Below are positions 42,029 to 49,547 of a stretch of DNA of 49,547 nucleotides, piece by piece; the first letter of the stretch is position 1, and every line of letters starts with the position of its first letter. A program made the position numbers and the translations under genes. Where the stretch lies: positions 1-49,547 of the forward strand of contig NZ_JAMYBK010000032.1 of assembly GCF_024127895.1 (NCBI RefSeq), read 5' to 3'. The notes beneath the pieces are model-generated. The model ran no database searches. It was not told the origin of the DNA and worked only from the letters and a program-made list of their open reading frames with translations. The DNA is from Pseudomonas guariconensis (GTDB lineage Bacteria > Pseudomonadota > Gammaproteobacteria > Pseudomonadales > Pseudomonadaceae).

Positions 42029-45000
42029 GGTGTGGCTCCGGCAAACAGGTCTGGCTGCTCGGGCTCATGGACGCCACGGAACAGCGCGTCCAACGCCTCG
42101 ATCAAGGTGCGCGGTGGCTTGGTGAAATACAGGCCATGGCCGCTGCTGTCGGCACCGCGCAGGAAGATGAACAGGGCGCCACCGACATGGCGGTCGTAGT
42201 CGTAATCGGGCAGGCGGGCGCGCAACTGGCGGTGCAAGGCCAGCAGGTAGAGCACGTACTGCAGGTCGTAGCGATGCTCGAGGATCGTCTGCTCCATGGC
42301 CAGAGCGTTGTAGGACGCGGTGTCCGGGCCGAGCCAGTTGGACTTGTAGTCGGTCACGTAGTAGCGCCCGTCCAGTTCGAAGACCAGGTCGATGAAGCCC
42401 TTGAACATGCCGTTGAGCTGGGTCGGCTGGGCGGCTGGCCGCGCCGCGCCGCCGTGGGTCTGGCGGGCCACCAGGCGGTCCAGGCGCACGGCGTCGACCT
42501 GGTGGCTGGCGAACCAGAACTCCATCTCGACCTGATACTGGCGTAGCCCGGCCAACGTCAGGCTCGGCCCCTCGGGTTGCAACGGTAGCGGCTGGGCCAG
42601 CAGTTGCCGCAGCCATTGATCCAAGGCCGGGATCCAGCCGGTCCAGTCGCGGCGGTTGCAGCGCTGGCCGACGGTACGCGTGATCAGTTCGGGCTTGCCG
42701 CTGACCTCGGCGAAACCTTCGCGCCCCGCCCATTCGAGCAAGCCATGGAGGAAGGTGCCCGGGTTCGGCCCCCGGGGAAAGCGATGGATATCACCGCCCT
42801 CGGCAGGCACTTCGCGCAGCAGTTGGGCGTCGACCTGTTCGTCATCCAGCAATTGCTGGGCCTGGGAGCTGTCGGCGCCAAGGGTCTGGTCGCCGACACG
42901 CAGGGCACTGTAGGAGGCGATCCACCAATGCTCCGCAGCGGGGCGGCGCGGCTTGCGCGCAGGCAGCAGCTCACGCTCGTCGTGGGGAGCCCGGTAGTGC
43001 TGTTCGTCGGCCTCGGGCAAGGCAATACAGGCCATCTCCGGGCAGCCCTGCTGCACGGCCTGCAACCAGCCGGCCAGCTGGCTCGACGCTGGCAACGGCA
43101 AGCCGCCGCCGAGCAGGTAGCCCAGGGCCGAGCGATGCAGCTGCGAGATCTTCTGGTTGCCACGCTTGAGGTCGGCGACGCCGAGCCAGCAGGCGTGCTG
43201 GGCACGGGTCAAGGCAACGTAGAGCAGGCGCAGGTCCTCGGCCAGGCGCTCATCGTCGGCGCGGGCGACCTGCTCGTCATCGGGGGTCAGGGTCAGGTGG
43301 GCCTGGCCGTCGCTGTCGTGCCAGACCAAAGGCAGGCGCTGGCCGTCCACCGGCTTGCTGGTGCAGATGAACGGCAGGTAGACCAGTGGGTACTCAAGGC
43401 CCTTGGACTTGTGGATGGTCACCACCTTGACCAGTTGCTCGTCGCTCTCCAGGCGCAGGATCTGCTCCTCGCCGGCGTGCCCGGCACTGGCCAGGTGCTC
43501 GGCCAGGTGACGGATCAACGCCTGCTCGCCGTCCAGCTCGCCGGCCGCCTGCTGCAACAGCTCGGCCAGGTGCAACAGGTTGGTCAGCACTCGCTCGCCG
43601 TCGCTGCGCCCCATCAGCGTGCGCGGTAGCTGGAAGTCGTGCAGCAGGCGGCGCAACATGGGCAACACGCCCTGGCGCTGCCAGGTATCGCGGTACAGGC
43701 GAAAACGCATGACCCAGGCTTCCCAGACCCGTTCGTCCTGGTTCAGTCGCTCCAGTTCGGCCAGGGGCAGGTCGAGGGTGAGGCTCGCCAACGCGGCCTT
43801 GAGCTGGCGTTCGGAGTCCGGCTCGGCGCACGCCTTGAGCCAGGCCAGCAGGTCGTGGGCTTCCTGGGCGGCGAACACCGAATCCTTGTCGGACAGGTAC
43901 ACGCTGCGTACATCACGCGCCGCCAGTTCGGCGCGGATCAACTGCGCCTCGCGGCCGTCGCGCACGAGGATGGCAATGTCCGAGGGCAGGCAAGGACGTA
44001 GCGCACCTGTGCCATCGGCAAAACCGGCGTGCCCCTGCTGACCACCATTGAGCAGCCCGACGATATGGCTGGCGCAACTGGCCGCCAGGCGCTGGCGGTA
44101 CAGCGTGCTGGCGACCGGCTCATCGCTCTCCAGCAGCCAGCATTGCAGCGCGGCGCACGGCTGGCCCTGGACCAGAAACTGCTCGCTGCGGCCCTTGGCA
44201 CGGACCTCGACGAAGGGCAAGGGGTTGCCCTGCGCCTCACGGAACAGGAAGGCACCGCGGCCTTCGCCACGCGCCTCCGCCTGGAGGAACATACGGTTGA
44301 CCGCGGCGACCATGGCCTGGCTGGAGCGGTAGTTGGTGTCCAGGCTGTGCAAGCGGTCGGCGGTGGCACGACGGGCAGCCAGGTAGGTGAAGATGTCGGC
44401 GCCACGGAAGGCGTAGATCGCCTGCTTGGGGTCGCCGATCATGAACAGGCCGGTTTCCGGGCGGTTCTCGCTGATCCGGTAGATGCGCTCGAAAATGCCG
44501 TACTGGATCGGGTCGGTGTCCTGGAATTCGTCGATCAGCGCCACTGGGAACTGCTCGCGGATCAGCCCGGCCAGGCGTTCGCCGGCTTCGCTGGCAAGGG
44601 CATGCTCCAGACGCAGGAGCATGTCGTCGAAACCCATCTCGGCACGCCGGCGTTTCTCCACCTCGAAGCGCGCCGATACCCAGGCGGCGGCGTGCTCGAG
44701 CAGGCGCGCATCGGGGCTGGCCAGGCCCTGGAGCTGCTGGCTCAGGTTTTCCATGGCATGCAGCGCGGGATGCTCTGGTGGTTCGCCGCTCTTCCAGACT
44801 TCGGCCAGGCCGGCGGGGGTCAGGCGAGTGAAACCGGTGCCCAGCTCGAGTTGCGCTTCCTGGCCGTCAGCGGCCCAGGCGCGCAGCTTGTCGAACCACG
44901 GATCGAAGTAGCGTGCCTGCATCTTGCGGCCGTCCACCTGCTTGGCCGCCACGGCCTCGCGGCAGATCCGCTGCAACTCATCGGCCCACTGGCCCCAGGG

Positions 45001-45702
45001 CGCCTTGAGCTGACAGAGTTGCTCGGCGCGCTGCCGCAGCGCCGCCTCGATGAGCCCTTGCAGCGACTCGTCGCCCTGTTCCTCGCGCACCCGGCCGAAC
45101 AGCGGGCGGATCCTGGGCAGCAGCGCATCGGGGCTGCCCCAGTGCCGACGGACCCAGGCCAGGGCTTCGCCATGCATGCCATAGCAGAAGCGCCGCCAAT
45201 AGTCGCGCATGACCTGGCCGAGCAGTTCGCTGTGATCGGTCTCCAGGCTCTGGGTGAACAGGCTGCCACTGTCGAAGGCATGTTCGCGCAGCATGCGCTG
45301 GCACCAACCGTGGATGGTCGATACCGCGGCCTCGTCCATCCACTGCACGGCGATCTCCAGGCGGCTGGCACAGCGCGGCCAGTGCTCGCTGGGGTAGTCG
45401 TCGCGCAACTGCTCGAGCAGTGGGTCGGCCTCGGCCAGTTCGCCACGGAAAAAACGCGCGGCTTCGGCCAGGCGGGCGCGGATGCGCTCGCGCAGTTCCT
45501 TGGTGGCAGCATCGGTGAAGGTCACCACGAGGATCTGCGGTGGCAGCAGCTCACGGGCGAAACCTTGCTCACCGCCATGGCCGAGGATCAGGCGCAGGTA
45601 CAGCGCCGAGATGGTGAACGTCTTGCCGGTGCCGGCGCTGGCTTCGATCAACTGGCTGCCATGCAGGGGAAAACTCAATGCCAGGGGGCGTGCCTGGGTC
45701 AT
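42025..45702 (-). CDS. recB: Exodeoxyribonuclease V subunit RecB
   Basis: A 1225-residue 3'-5' helicase and nuclease. Walker A ASAGTGKT is at 21-28, DEFQDTDPIQY is motif II, and the C-terminal nuclease domain has the active-site D1118-Y-K1120, equal to E. coli D1080 and K1082. The start is ATG 45702 (MTQARPLALSFPL); a longer frame upstream is antisense to nothing useful and overlaps recC. The recC stop overlaps the ATG by 4 bp. The length is close to the E. coli protein (1180). The complex acts at double-strand ends and is switched by Chi. Confidence 0.97.
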   Translation of the reverse strand: MTQARPLALSFPLHGSQLIEASAGTGKTFTISALYLRLILGHGGEQGFARELLPPQILVVTFTDAATKELRERIRARLAEAARFFRGELAEADPLLEQLRDDYPSEHWPRCASRLEIAVQWMDEAAVSTIHGWCQRMLREHAFDSGSLFTQSLETDHSELLGQVMRDYWRRFCYGMHGEALAWVRRHWGSPDALLPRIRPLFGRVREEQGDESLQGLIEAALRQRAEQLCQLKAPWGQWADELQRICREAVAAKQVDGRKMQARYFDPWFDKLRAWAADGQEAQLELGTGFTRLTPAGLAEVWKSGEPPEHPALHAMENLSQQLQGLASPDARLLEHAAAWVSARFEVEKRRRAEMGFDDMLLRLEHALASEAGERLAGLIREQFPVALIDEFQDTDPIQYGIFERIYRISENRPETGLFMIGDPKQAIYAFRGADIFTYLAARRATADRLHSLDTNYRSSQAMVAAVNRMFLQAEARGEGRGAFLFREAQGNPLPFVEVRAKGRSEQFLVQGQPCAALQCWLLESDEPVASTLYRQRLAASCASHIVGLLNGGQQGHAGFADGTGALRPCLPSDIAILVRDGREAQLIRAELAARDVRSVYLSDKDSVFAAQEAHDLLAWLKACAEPDSERQLKAALASLTLDLPLAELERLNQDERVWEAWVMRFRLYRDTWQRQGVLPMLRRLLHDFQLPRTLMGRSDGERVLTNLLHLAELLQQAAGELDGEQALIRHLAEHLASAGHAGEEQILRLESDEQLVKVVTIHKSKGLEYPLVYLPFICTSKPVDGQRLPLVWHDSDGQAHLTLTPDDEQVARADDERLAEDLRLLYVALTRAQHACWLGVADLKRGNQKISQLHRSALGYLLGGGLPLPASSQLAGWLQAVQQGCPEMACIALPEADEQHYRAPHDERELLPARKPRRPAAEHWWIASYSALRVGDQTLGADSSQAQQLLDDEQVDAQLLREVPAEGGDIHRFPRGPNPGTFLHGLLEWAGREGFAEVSGKPELITRTVGQRCNRRDWTGWIPALDQWLRQLLAQPLPLQPEGPSLTLAGLRQYQVEMEFWFASHQVDAVRLDRLVARQTHGGAARPAAQPTQLNGMFKGFIDLVFELDGRYYVTDYKSNWLGPDTASYNALAMEQTILEHRYDLQYVLYLLALHRQLRARLPDYDYDRHVGGALFIFLRGADSSGHGLYFTKPPRTLIEALDALFRGVHEPEQPDLFAGATP

Positions 45703-48700
45703 GCGGCGCTCTCCGGGTTGCCCAAGGTTTGCCAGGGGGCGGTGAACAGGGGGCGGTACAGGGTTTCGCACCAGCCTTCGAAGGTCTCCTCGGCGCACAG
45801 CGCGGCGAAGTCGCGAAACTGCCGCGCCAGGGCCAGGCTTTCGCTACGTTCGCCGAAGTTGTTCTGGCCATCGCCTTCGTAGGCACGGGCGGCAGCGGCC
45901 AGGGCCTTGTCCGGATCGCCCTGGGCGAGCCAGGCGAATGCCGTCTTGGCCGCCACCGGCAGCGGCGCATTCATCGCCGCCTGGCGGGCTACCAGCAAGT
46001 GGCCCAGCAGTTCGGCCGCCTGGCCTTGCGGCAGCGGCTCGAGCAACAGCGTCAGGTCGCTGGCCACCAGGGCACTGTGCAATGGATAACCGGCGGCGCA
46101 GGCGGTCAAGTGCATCACCCAGGCGGGTATCAGCCGGTGCCATTTGAGGCTGTTGCGCCCGGCGCCAAGGGTATTGGGCACGGTCGTGATGCTCAGCAGG
46201 CTCTGGTCCTGAGCCTGGTAGACCCGGCCCAGCCAGCCTTCCAGGCGCTGTGCGCCCTGTTCGAAGTGCACAGGCAAGGCACCCTCCACCACCGTCGGCC
46301 AGCGCTGCAGCAATTGACGGTGACGTTGCAGCAGGTCGGGCAAGGGCTGGATCAGTTCTTCCTGGAGGATTTCGCCGAAGCCGGCCAGGGGCAGCAGACC
46401 GCAGGCCTGCAGACGCCGGGCCTGGGCCTGCAGGGTACGCTCGGCATTGTCCGGATCGGCCAGCGCGGCCCCCAGCAGGTTTTCGCTGAGGCTGTAGCGC
46501 TGCAAGGCATCGAGGACGAAGGGTTCTTCATCCGGAGTTGGCACCTCCAGGGCTTCGAAAAATACGTTCAGACGCTGGCTGAAGAAATGCCGTACAGGAT
46601 GACGAAGGAAATCCTGCAACAGGCTCAGGCTCAGGGGCTCATCGCTGGTATAGGGCGACAAGGGCTCATCGAACGCCGTGGATACCTCCCTGGCGTGGTG
46701 CAGCACCTGCCATTCATGGGCATAGCTGAACAGCGCGCTGCCTTTCTGGAAGTAACGCTGGCTGAACGGCTGCAGCGGATGTTCCACGGTCAGGGCGTGC
46801 AGCAACTGCTCACCCGGGTCCTGGCGCAGCCCCTCCTTGGCCCCGGCCAGACGCCAGCCTGCGGCCAGGTGGTCGCGTAGCTGGCCGATCAATACCGAGG
46901 CAGGGCGCTCGCTGTTGTCGCGAATGCTGCGTCCGACCCAGCTGACATAGAGCTGGTCACGTGCCGAGAGCAAGGCCTCGAGCAACAGGTAGCGGTCGTC
47001 CTCGCGGCGGGAGCGATCGCCGGGGCGATAGTCGCTGGCCATCAGGTCGAAGTCCAGCGGCGGTTGGGCGCGGGGGTAGTCGCCGTCGTTCATGCCCAGC
47101 AGGCAGACCACCCGGAACGGGATGGCACGCATGGGCATCAGGGTGCAGAAGTTCACCGAGCCGGCGAGAAACCGCTGGGACAGCTTGCCCTGGTCCAGCC
47201 CCGACAGCCAGGCCTCGCGCACCACGGTGAGCGGCAACGGGTCCTGCAGGCCCACGGCCTCGCAGGTCGCCAGCCAGCTATCGCGCAGCTCCTGCAACTG
47301 CATCAGGAGAAACTCGTCGTGCTCGCTTCCGGCCAGGAAGAACACCTGCAGCAAGGCATGCAAGCGCTCCCCCCACTGGGCTGCCGTGGCGGGCTGCGCC
47401 AGGGCCTTGCAGGCCACGTCGAGGGCATCGAGCAACGCCACCAGCGGACCGATCAGCGCAGCATCGAGGCCGCCGATTTCGTCATAGGGCTCGATGCCAT
47501 CGCATCCTTCGCCCATACCGACCGCATAGCCGAGCAGCATGCGTCGCAAACCGAACCGCCAGCTGTTCTGCTCCAGGCCCTCGGGCAGGCCCAGGGTGGC
47601 CCGCTGCTCGGCATCCAGGCCCCAGCGGATGCCCGCGCCTTCGATCCAGCGGTGCAAGGTCGGCAGGTCGCTTTCCTGGATGGCGAAGCGGGCACGCACG
47701 GCCGGCACGTCCAGCAGGTCCAGGACTTCGCTCACGGCGAAGCGGCTGTCCGGCAGCTTGAGCAGGTGCTCCAGGGCGATCAGCAGCGGATCACGGCCGC
47801 GCTGGCCCTGGTCGGTCAGGGTGAAGGGAATGTAGCGTGGGTCGTTGCGATCGAGCTGGCCGAACACGGCGCGGATATGCGGTGCATAACTGTCGATCGC
47901 TGGCAGCATGACGATGACGTCACGCGGGCGTAGCGTGGGGTCGGCGCTGAAGCGGGCGAGCAGTTGGTCATGGAGGATCTCCACCTCGCGCTGTGGGCTG
48001 TGGGCCACATGAAAGCGCACGGAGCGGTCCTGGCCGGGATCGACCGCCGGCCAAAGGGCGCGGGTCTCTGCCAGGGGACGCAGCTCGAGGATGTCGTCCT
48101 GCAACTGCTCGAGCAAGGTGGTCGGCTGGCCTTCGCTGAACAGGTCGATGCGACCGTCGCTGAAGACCCCACGATAGCTGGCCGGGTCGTCGTAGCTGTC
48201 GAGCAGGTTGATGTAGTCACGGCCCTGCTTGCCCCAGGCGGCCAGCAGCGGGTGGGCATGCTGGTGCAGGGATTCGTCGTCCAGTTGCAGGGGCATGCCC
48301 TGCTTGCGTTGCTGGCGCTTGTATTGATGCCGCAGCAGGTCCTTGTCGGCAACGATGTCGGCCCAGTGATGGCGGCAAGGGTTGTGCACGCACAGCACTA
48401 CCTGGCTGAAGCGCGCCAGGCCGGCCAGAGCCTCGAGCGCCTGGGCCGGCAAGGATGAGATGCCGAAGACGATCACCCGTGGCGGTAGCCCCGCGGGCGC
48501 CTGCTCCAAGCTGTCGATACGCGCCATGAAACGCTGGTGCACGCCGGCACGGCTCTGGGCCATGCCCGCCTCGCCGACGTCTTCGAGCAGTGCCCGCCAT
48601 AGCTCGGCCTGCCAGCGGTTCCCCGCCGCCATGGGCTTGCGCTCGCCACGGGCGGTATTGAGCACATGCTCGCCAGCAGCCCAGTCCTTGAGCCAGTCGG

Positions 48701-49181
48701 CGCGGTAGACCTGGTACTGGTCGAACAGGTCAGCCAGGCGCTCGGCCAGTTGGTAGCGCTTGCGCAGGTCGCTGTCGTCGGTGAGAAAGCGGCGCAAAGG
48801 CTCGAAGTGCGGGCGTTCGATCAATTCGGGGAGCAGGCGCATCAGACGCCAGGTAAGGGGGGCCTTGTCCAGCAGCGAGACTTCCGGAATCTCGTCGCGC
48901 CCCAGGACCCGACGGTACAGCTGCCACATGAAGCTGCCCGGCAGTTGTACCTCGATGGCTGCGGCGATGCCACAACCGCCCAGTTCATCGTCCTGCGGAT
49001 CCTCGGCCAGGGCCAGCTTGAGCCACTGGGCGATACCGTTGCTCTGGACCAGGGCGATCTCGTTCTCCAGGGGGGCCAGGGGGTAATGGCGCATCACGTT
49101 CACTACCAGATTGCGCAGGTCGTCCAGGCGGTTGCCCTGGATGATCATGAAGCCGGGATGCAGTGAGGTGGTGTCGGTCAT
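45699..49181 (-). CDS. recC: Exodeoxyribonuclease V subunit RecC
   Basis: A 1160-residue scaffold and Chi-recognition subunit of RecBCD, built from inactive helicase and nuclease domains. The N-terminus FMIIQGNRLDDLRNLVVNVMRHYPLAPLENEIALVQSNGIAQWLKLALAE is typical of pseudomonad RecC, and VCLLGMNDGDYPRAQPPLDFDLM is a strong family marker. I begin at ATG 49181 (MTDTTSLHPGF); the frame is open a little further up, but without family character. First gene of recC-recB-recD. Upstream lie only a REP pair and an rrn terminator. Confidence 0.96.
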   Translation of the reverse strand: MTDTTSLHPGFMIIQGNRLDDLRNLVVNVMRHYPLAPLENEIALVQSNGIAQWLKLALAEDPQDDELGGCGIAAAIEVQLPGSFMWQLYRRVLGRDEIPEVSLLDKAPLTWRLMRLLPELIERPHFEPLRRFLTDDSDLRKRYQLAERLADLFDQYQVYRADWLKDWAAGEHVLNTARGERKPMAAGNRWQAELWRALLEDVGEAGMAQSRAGVHQRFMARIDSLEQAPAGLPPRVIVFGISSLPAQALEALAGLARFSQVVLCVHNPCRHHWADIVADKDLLRHQYKRQQRKQGMPLQLDDESLHQHAHPLLAAWGKQGRDYINLLDSYDDPASYRGVFSDGRIDLFSEGQPTTLLEQLQDDILELRPLAETRALWPAVDPGQDRSVRFHVAHSPQREVEILHDQLLARFSADPTLRPRDVIVMLPAIDSYAPHIRAVFGQLDRNDPRYIPFTLTDQGQRGRDPLLIALEHLLKLPDSRFAVSEVLDLLDVPAVRARFAIQESDLPTLHRWIEGAGIRWGLDAEQRATLGLPEGLEQNSWRFGLRRMLLGYAVGMGEGCDGIEPYDEIGGLDAALIGPLVALLDALDVACKALAQPATAAQWGERLHALLQVFFLAGSEHDEFLLMQLQELRDSWLATCEAVGLQDPLPLTVVREAWLSGLDQGKLSQRFLAGSVNFCTLMPMRAIPFRVVCLLGMNDGDYPRAQPPLDFDLMASDYRPGDRSRREDDRYLLLEALLSARDQLYVSWVGRSIRDNSERPASVLIGQLRDHLAAGWRLAGAKEGLRQDPGEQLLHALTVEHPLQPFSQRYFQKGSALFSYAHEWQVLHHAREVSTAFDEPLSPYTSDEPLSLSLLQDFLRHPVRHFFSQRLNVFFEALEVPTPDEEPFVLDALQRYSLSENLLGAALADPDNAERTLQAQARRLQACGLLPLAGFGEILQEELIQPLPDLLQRHRQLLQRWPTVVEGALPVHFEQGAQRLEGWLGRVYQAQDQSLLSITTVPNTLGAGRNSLKWHRLIPAWVMHLTACAAGYPLHSALVASDLTLLLEPLPQGQAAELLGHLLVARQAAMNAPLPVAAKTAFAWLAQGDPDKALAAAARAYEGDGQNNFGERSESLALARQFRDFAALCAEETFEGWCETLYRPLFTAPWQTLGNPESAA

Positions 49182-49328
49182 CGAGGATCTCTGGGGAGGA
49201 GCGATTCTGGTAGGGAACCATATCACTCTCTACCGGGTACAGGCAGTGAGACAGCAACGGCGTACTCTGTGGGAGAAAGGATGGAAGCGTGAGGCTTTGG
49301 GCTGGCCTTCGGGGCCTCTTCGCGCCCA

Positions 49329-49410
49329 ATCGCCGGCAAGCCGGCTCCCACAGGGATGGCGCTGGCTTGCAGGTCTGCGCTGTACCTGTGGGAGCTGGCT
49401 TGCCAGCGAT
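49329..49410. repeat. REP-type inverted pair between the rrn operon and recC
   Basis: A 26-bp element beginning ATCGCCGGCAAGCCGGC at 49329-49354 has an inverted partner at 49384-49410 (ending GGCTTGCCAGCGAT). It shares the core with the pair at 14544. Confidence 0.75.
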
Positions 49411-49448
49411 GGGGCCACCGCCAATCCCCAGCCAGACGCCAGAAAGAC

Positions 49449-49482
49449 AAAACCCCTACCTGCTCGCGCAGATAGGGGTTTT
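49449..49482 (-). terminator. Rho-independent terminator of the rRNA operon
   Basis: AAAACCCCTA at 49449-49458 pairs with TAGGGGTTTT at 49473-49482, and CTGC/GCAG pair inside around TCGC. Read on the minus strand, the stem ends in TTTT followed by GTCTTT. It lies 9 bp beyond the 5S rRNA end. Confidence 0.92.
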
Positions 49483-49490
49483 GCGAAATG

Positions 49491-49547
49491 AATCTTGACG
49501 ATGACCTACTCTCACATGGGGAAACCCCACACTACCATCGGCGATGC
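49491..49547 (-). rRNA. rrf: 5S rRNA, 3' end (cut by window edge)
   Basis: On the minus strand the sequence GCATCGCCGATGGTAGTGTG, then GGGTTTCCCC and ATGTGAGAGTAGG, is the 3' half of a gammaproteobacterial 5S rRNA, ending near CGTCAAGATT at 49491-49493. The rest of the gene and presumably the 23S and 16S genes lie to the right of the window. Confidence 0.93.

Noticed and set aside
44029..45882. 617-codon plus-strand frame over recB
   Set aside because: Shadow of recB; no recognisable domain.

Overview
The window looks like chromosome from a fluorescent pseudomonad of the Pseudomonas putida group. The genes are GC-rich and tightly packed, and the order cstA, PilZ gene, purine permease, radA, mscL, fpr, ppoR, rlmG, cioAB, MFS, azgA-type permease, trmA, pcaHG, ypfJ, mcpS, ggt ... 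mmsAB, yfiBNR, recDBC, 5S rRNA is the order I recall for that group. REP-type inverted repeats of the P. putida kind sit in several convergent gaps. No database search was possible, so all identities rest on reading the proteins, motifs and context.

Left part (1-19218): the 5' end of carbon-starvation transporter cstA, a PilZ protein, a xanthine/urate-type permease, DNA repair gene radA, osmotic channel mscL facing a ferredoxin-NADP reductase, the orphan LuxR regulator ppoR, the 23S rRNA methyltransferase rlmG, a cyanide-insensitive quinol oxidase operon (cioA-cioB plus a 46-residue DUF2474 gene), an MFS exporter, an adenine/guanine-type permease translationally coupled to trmA, protocatechuate 3,4-dioxygenase pcaHG preceded by a strong PcaQ-like operator, a zinc metallopeptidase and the HBM-type chemoreceptor mcpS behind a FliA-type promoter.

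Middle part (19219-33716) is the most accessory. It holds an orphan AT-richer membrane-protein gene, periplasmic gamma-glutamyltranspeptidase, a quinone-redox cluster (mdaB-like reductase, LysR regulator, divergent YgiN-like monooxygenase), a TSUP exporter with its divergent LysR regulator, and a two-gene AbiEii-type nucleotidyltransferase toxin/antitoxin candidate. The toxin/antitoxin operon is preceded by an exactly symmetric four-half-site operator. Next comes a four-gene phospholipid-type operon like E. coli ynbABC (CDP-alcohol phosphatidyltransferase, hydrolase-methyltransferase fusion, PlsC-like acyltransferase, CdsA-like cytidylyltransferase). Its product is not known to me, and it is the best candidate here for an undescribed pathway. 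A divergent cobalt/nickel efflux pair (dmeR/dmeF) with an RcnR-type operator, and a small cupin, follow.

Right part (33717-49547): valine catabolism mmsA-mmsB with a divergent LysR gene, the yfiR-yfiN-yfiB cyclic-di-GMP signalling operon, recC-recB-recD with 4-bp stop/start overlaps, then an rrn terminator and the 3' end of a 5S rRNA gene. An rRNA operon therefore enters from the right edge on the minus strand, upstream of and co-directional with recCBD.
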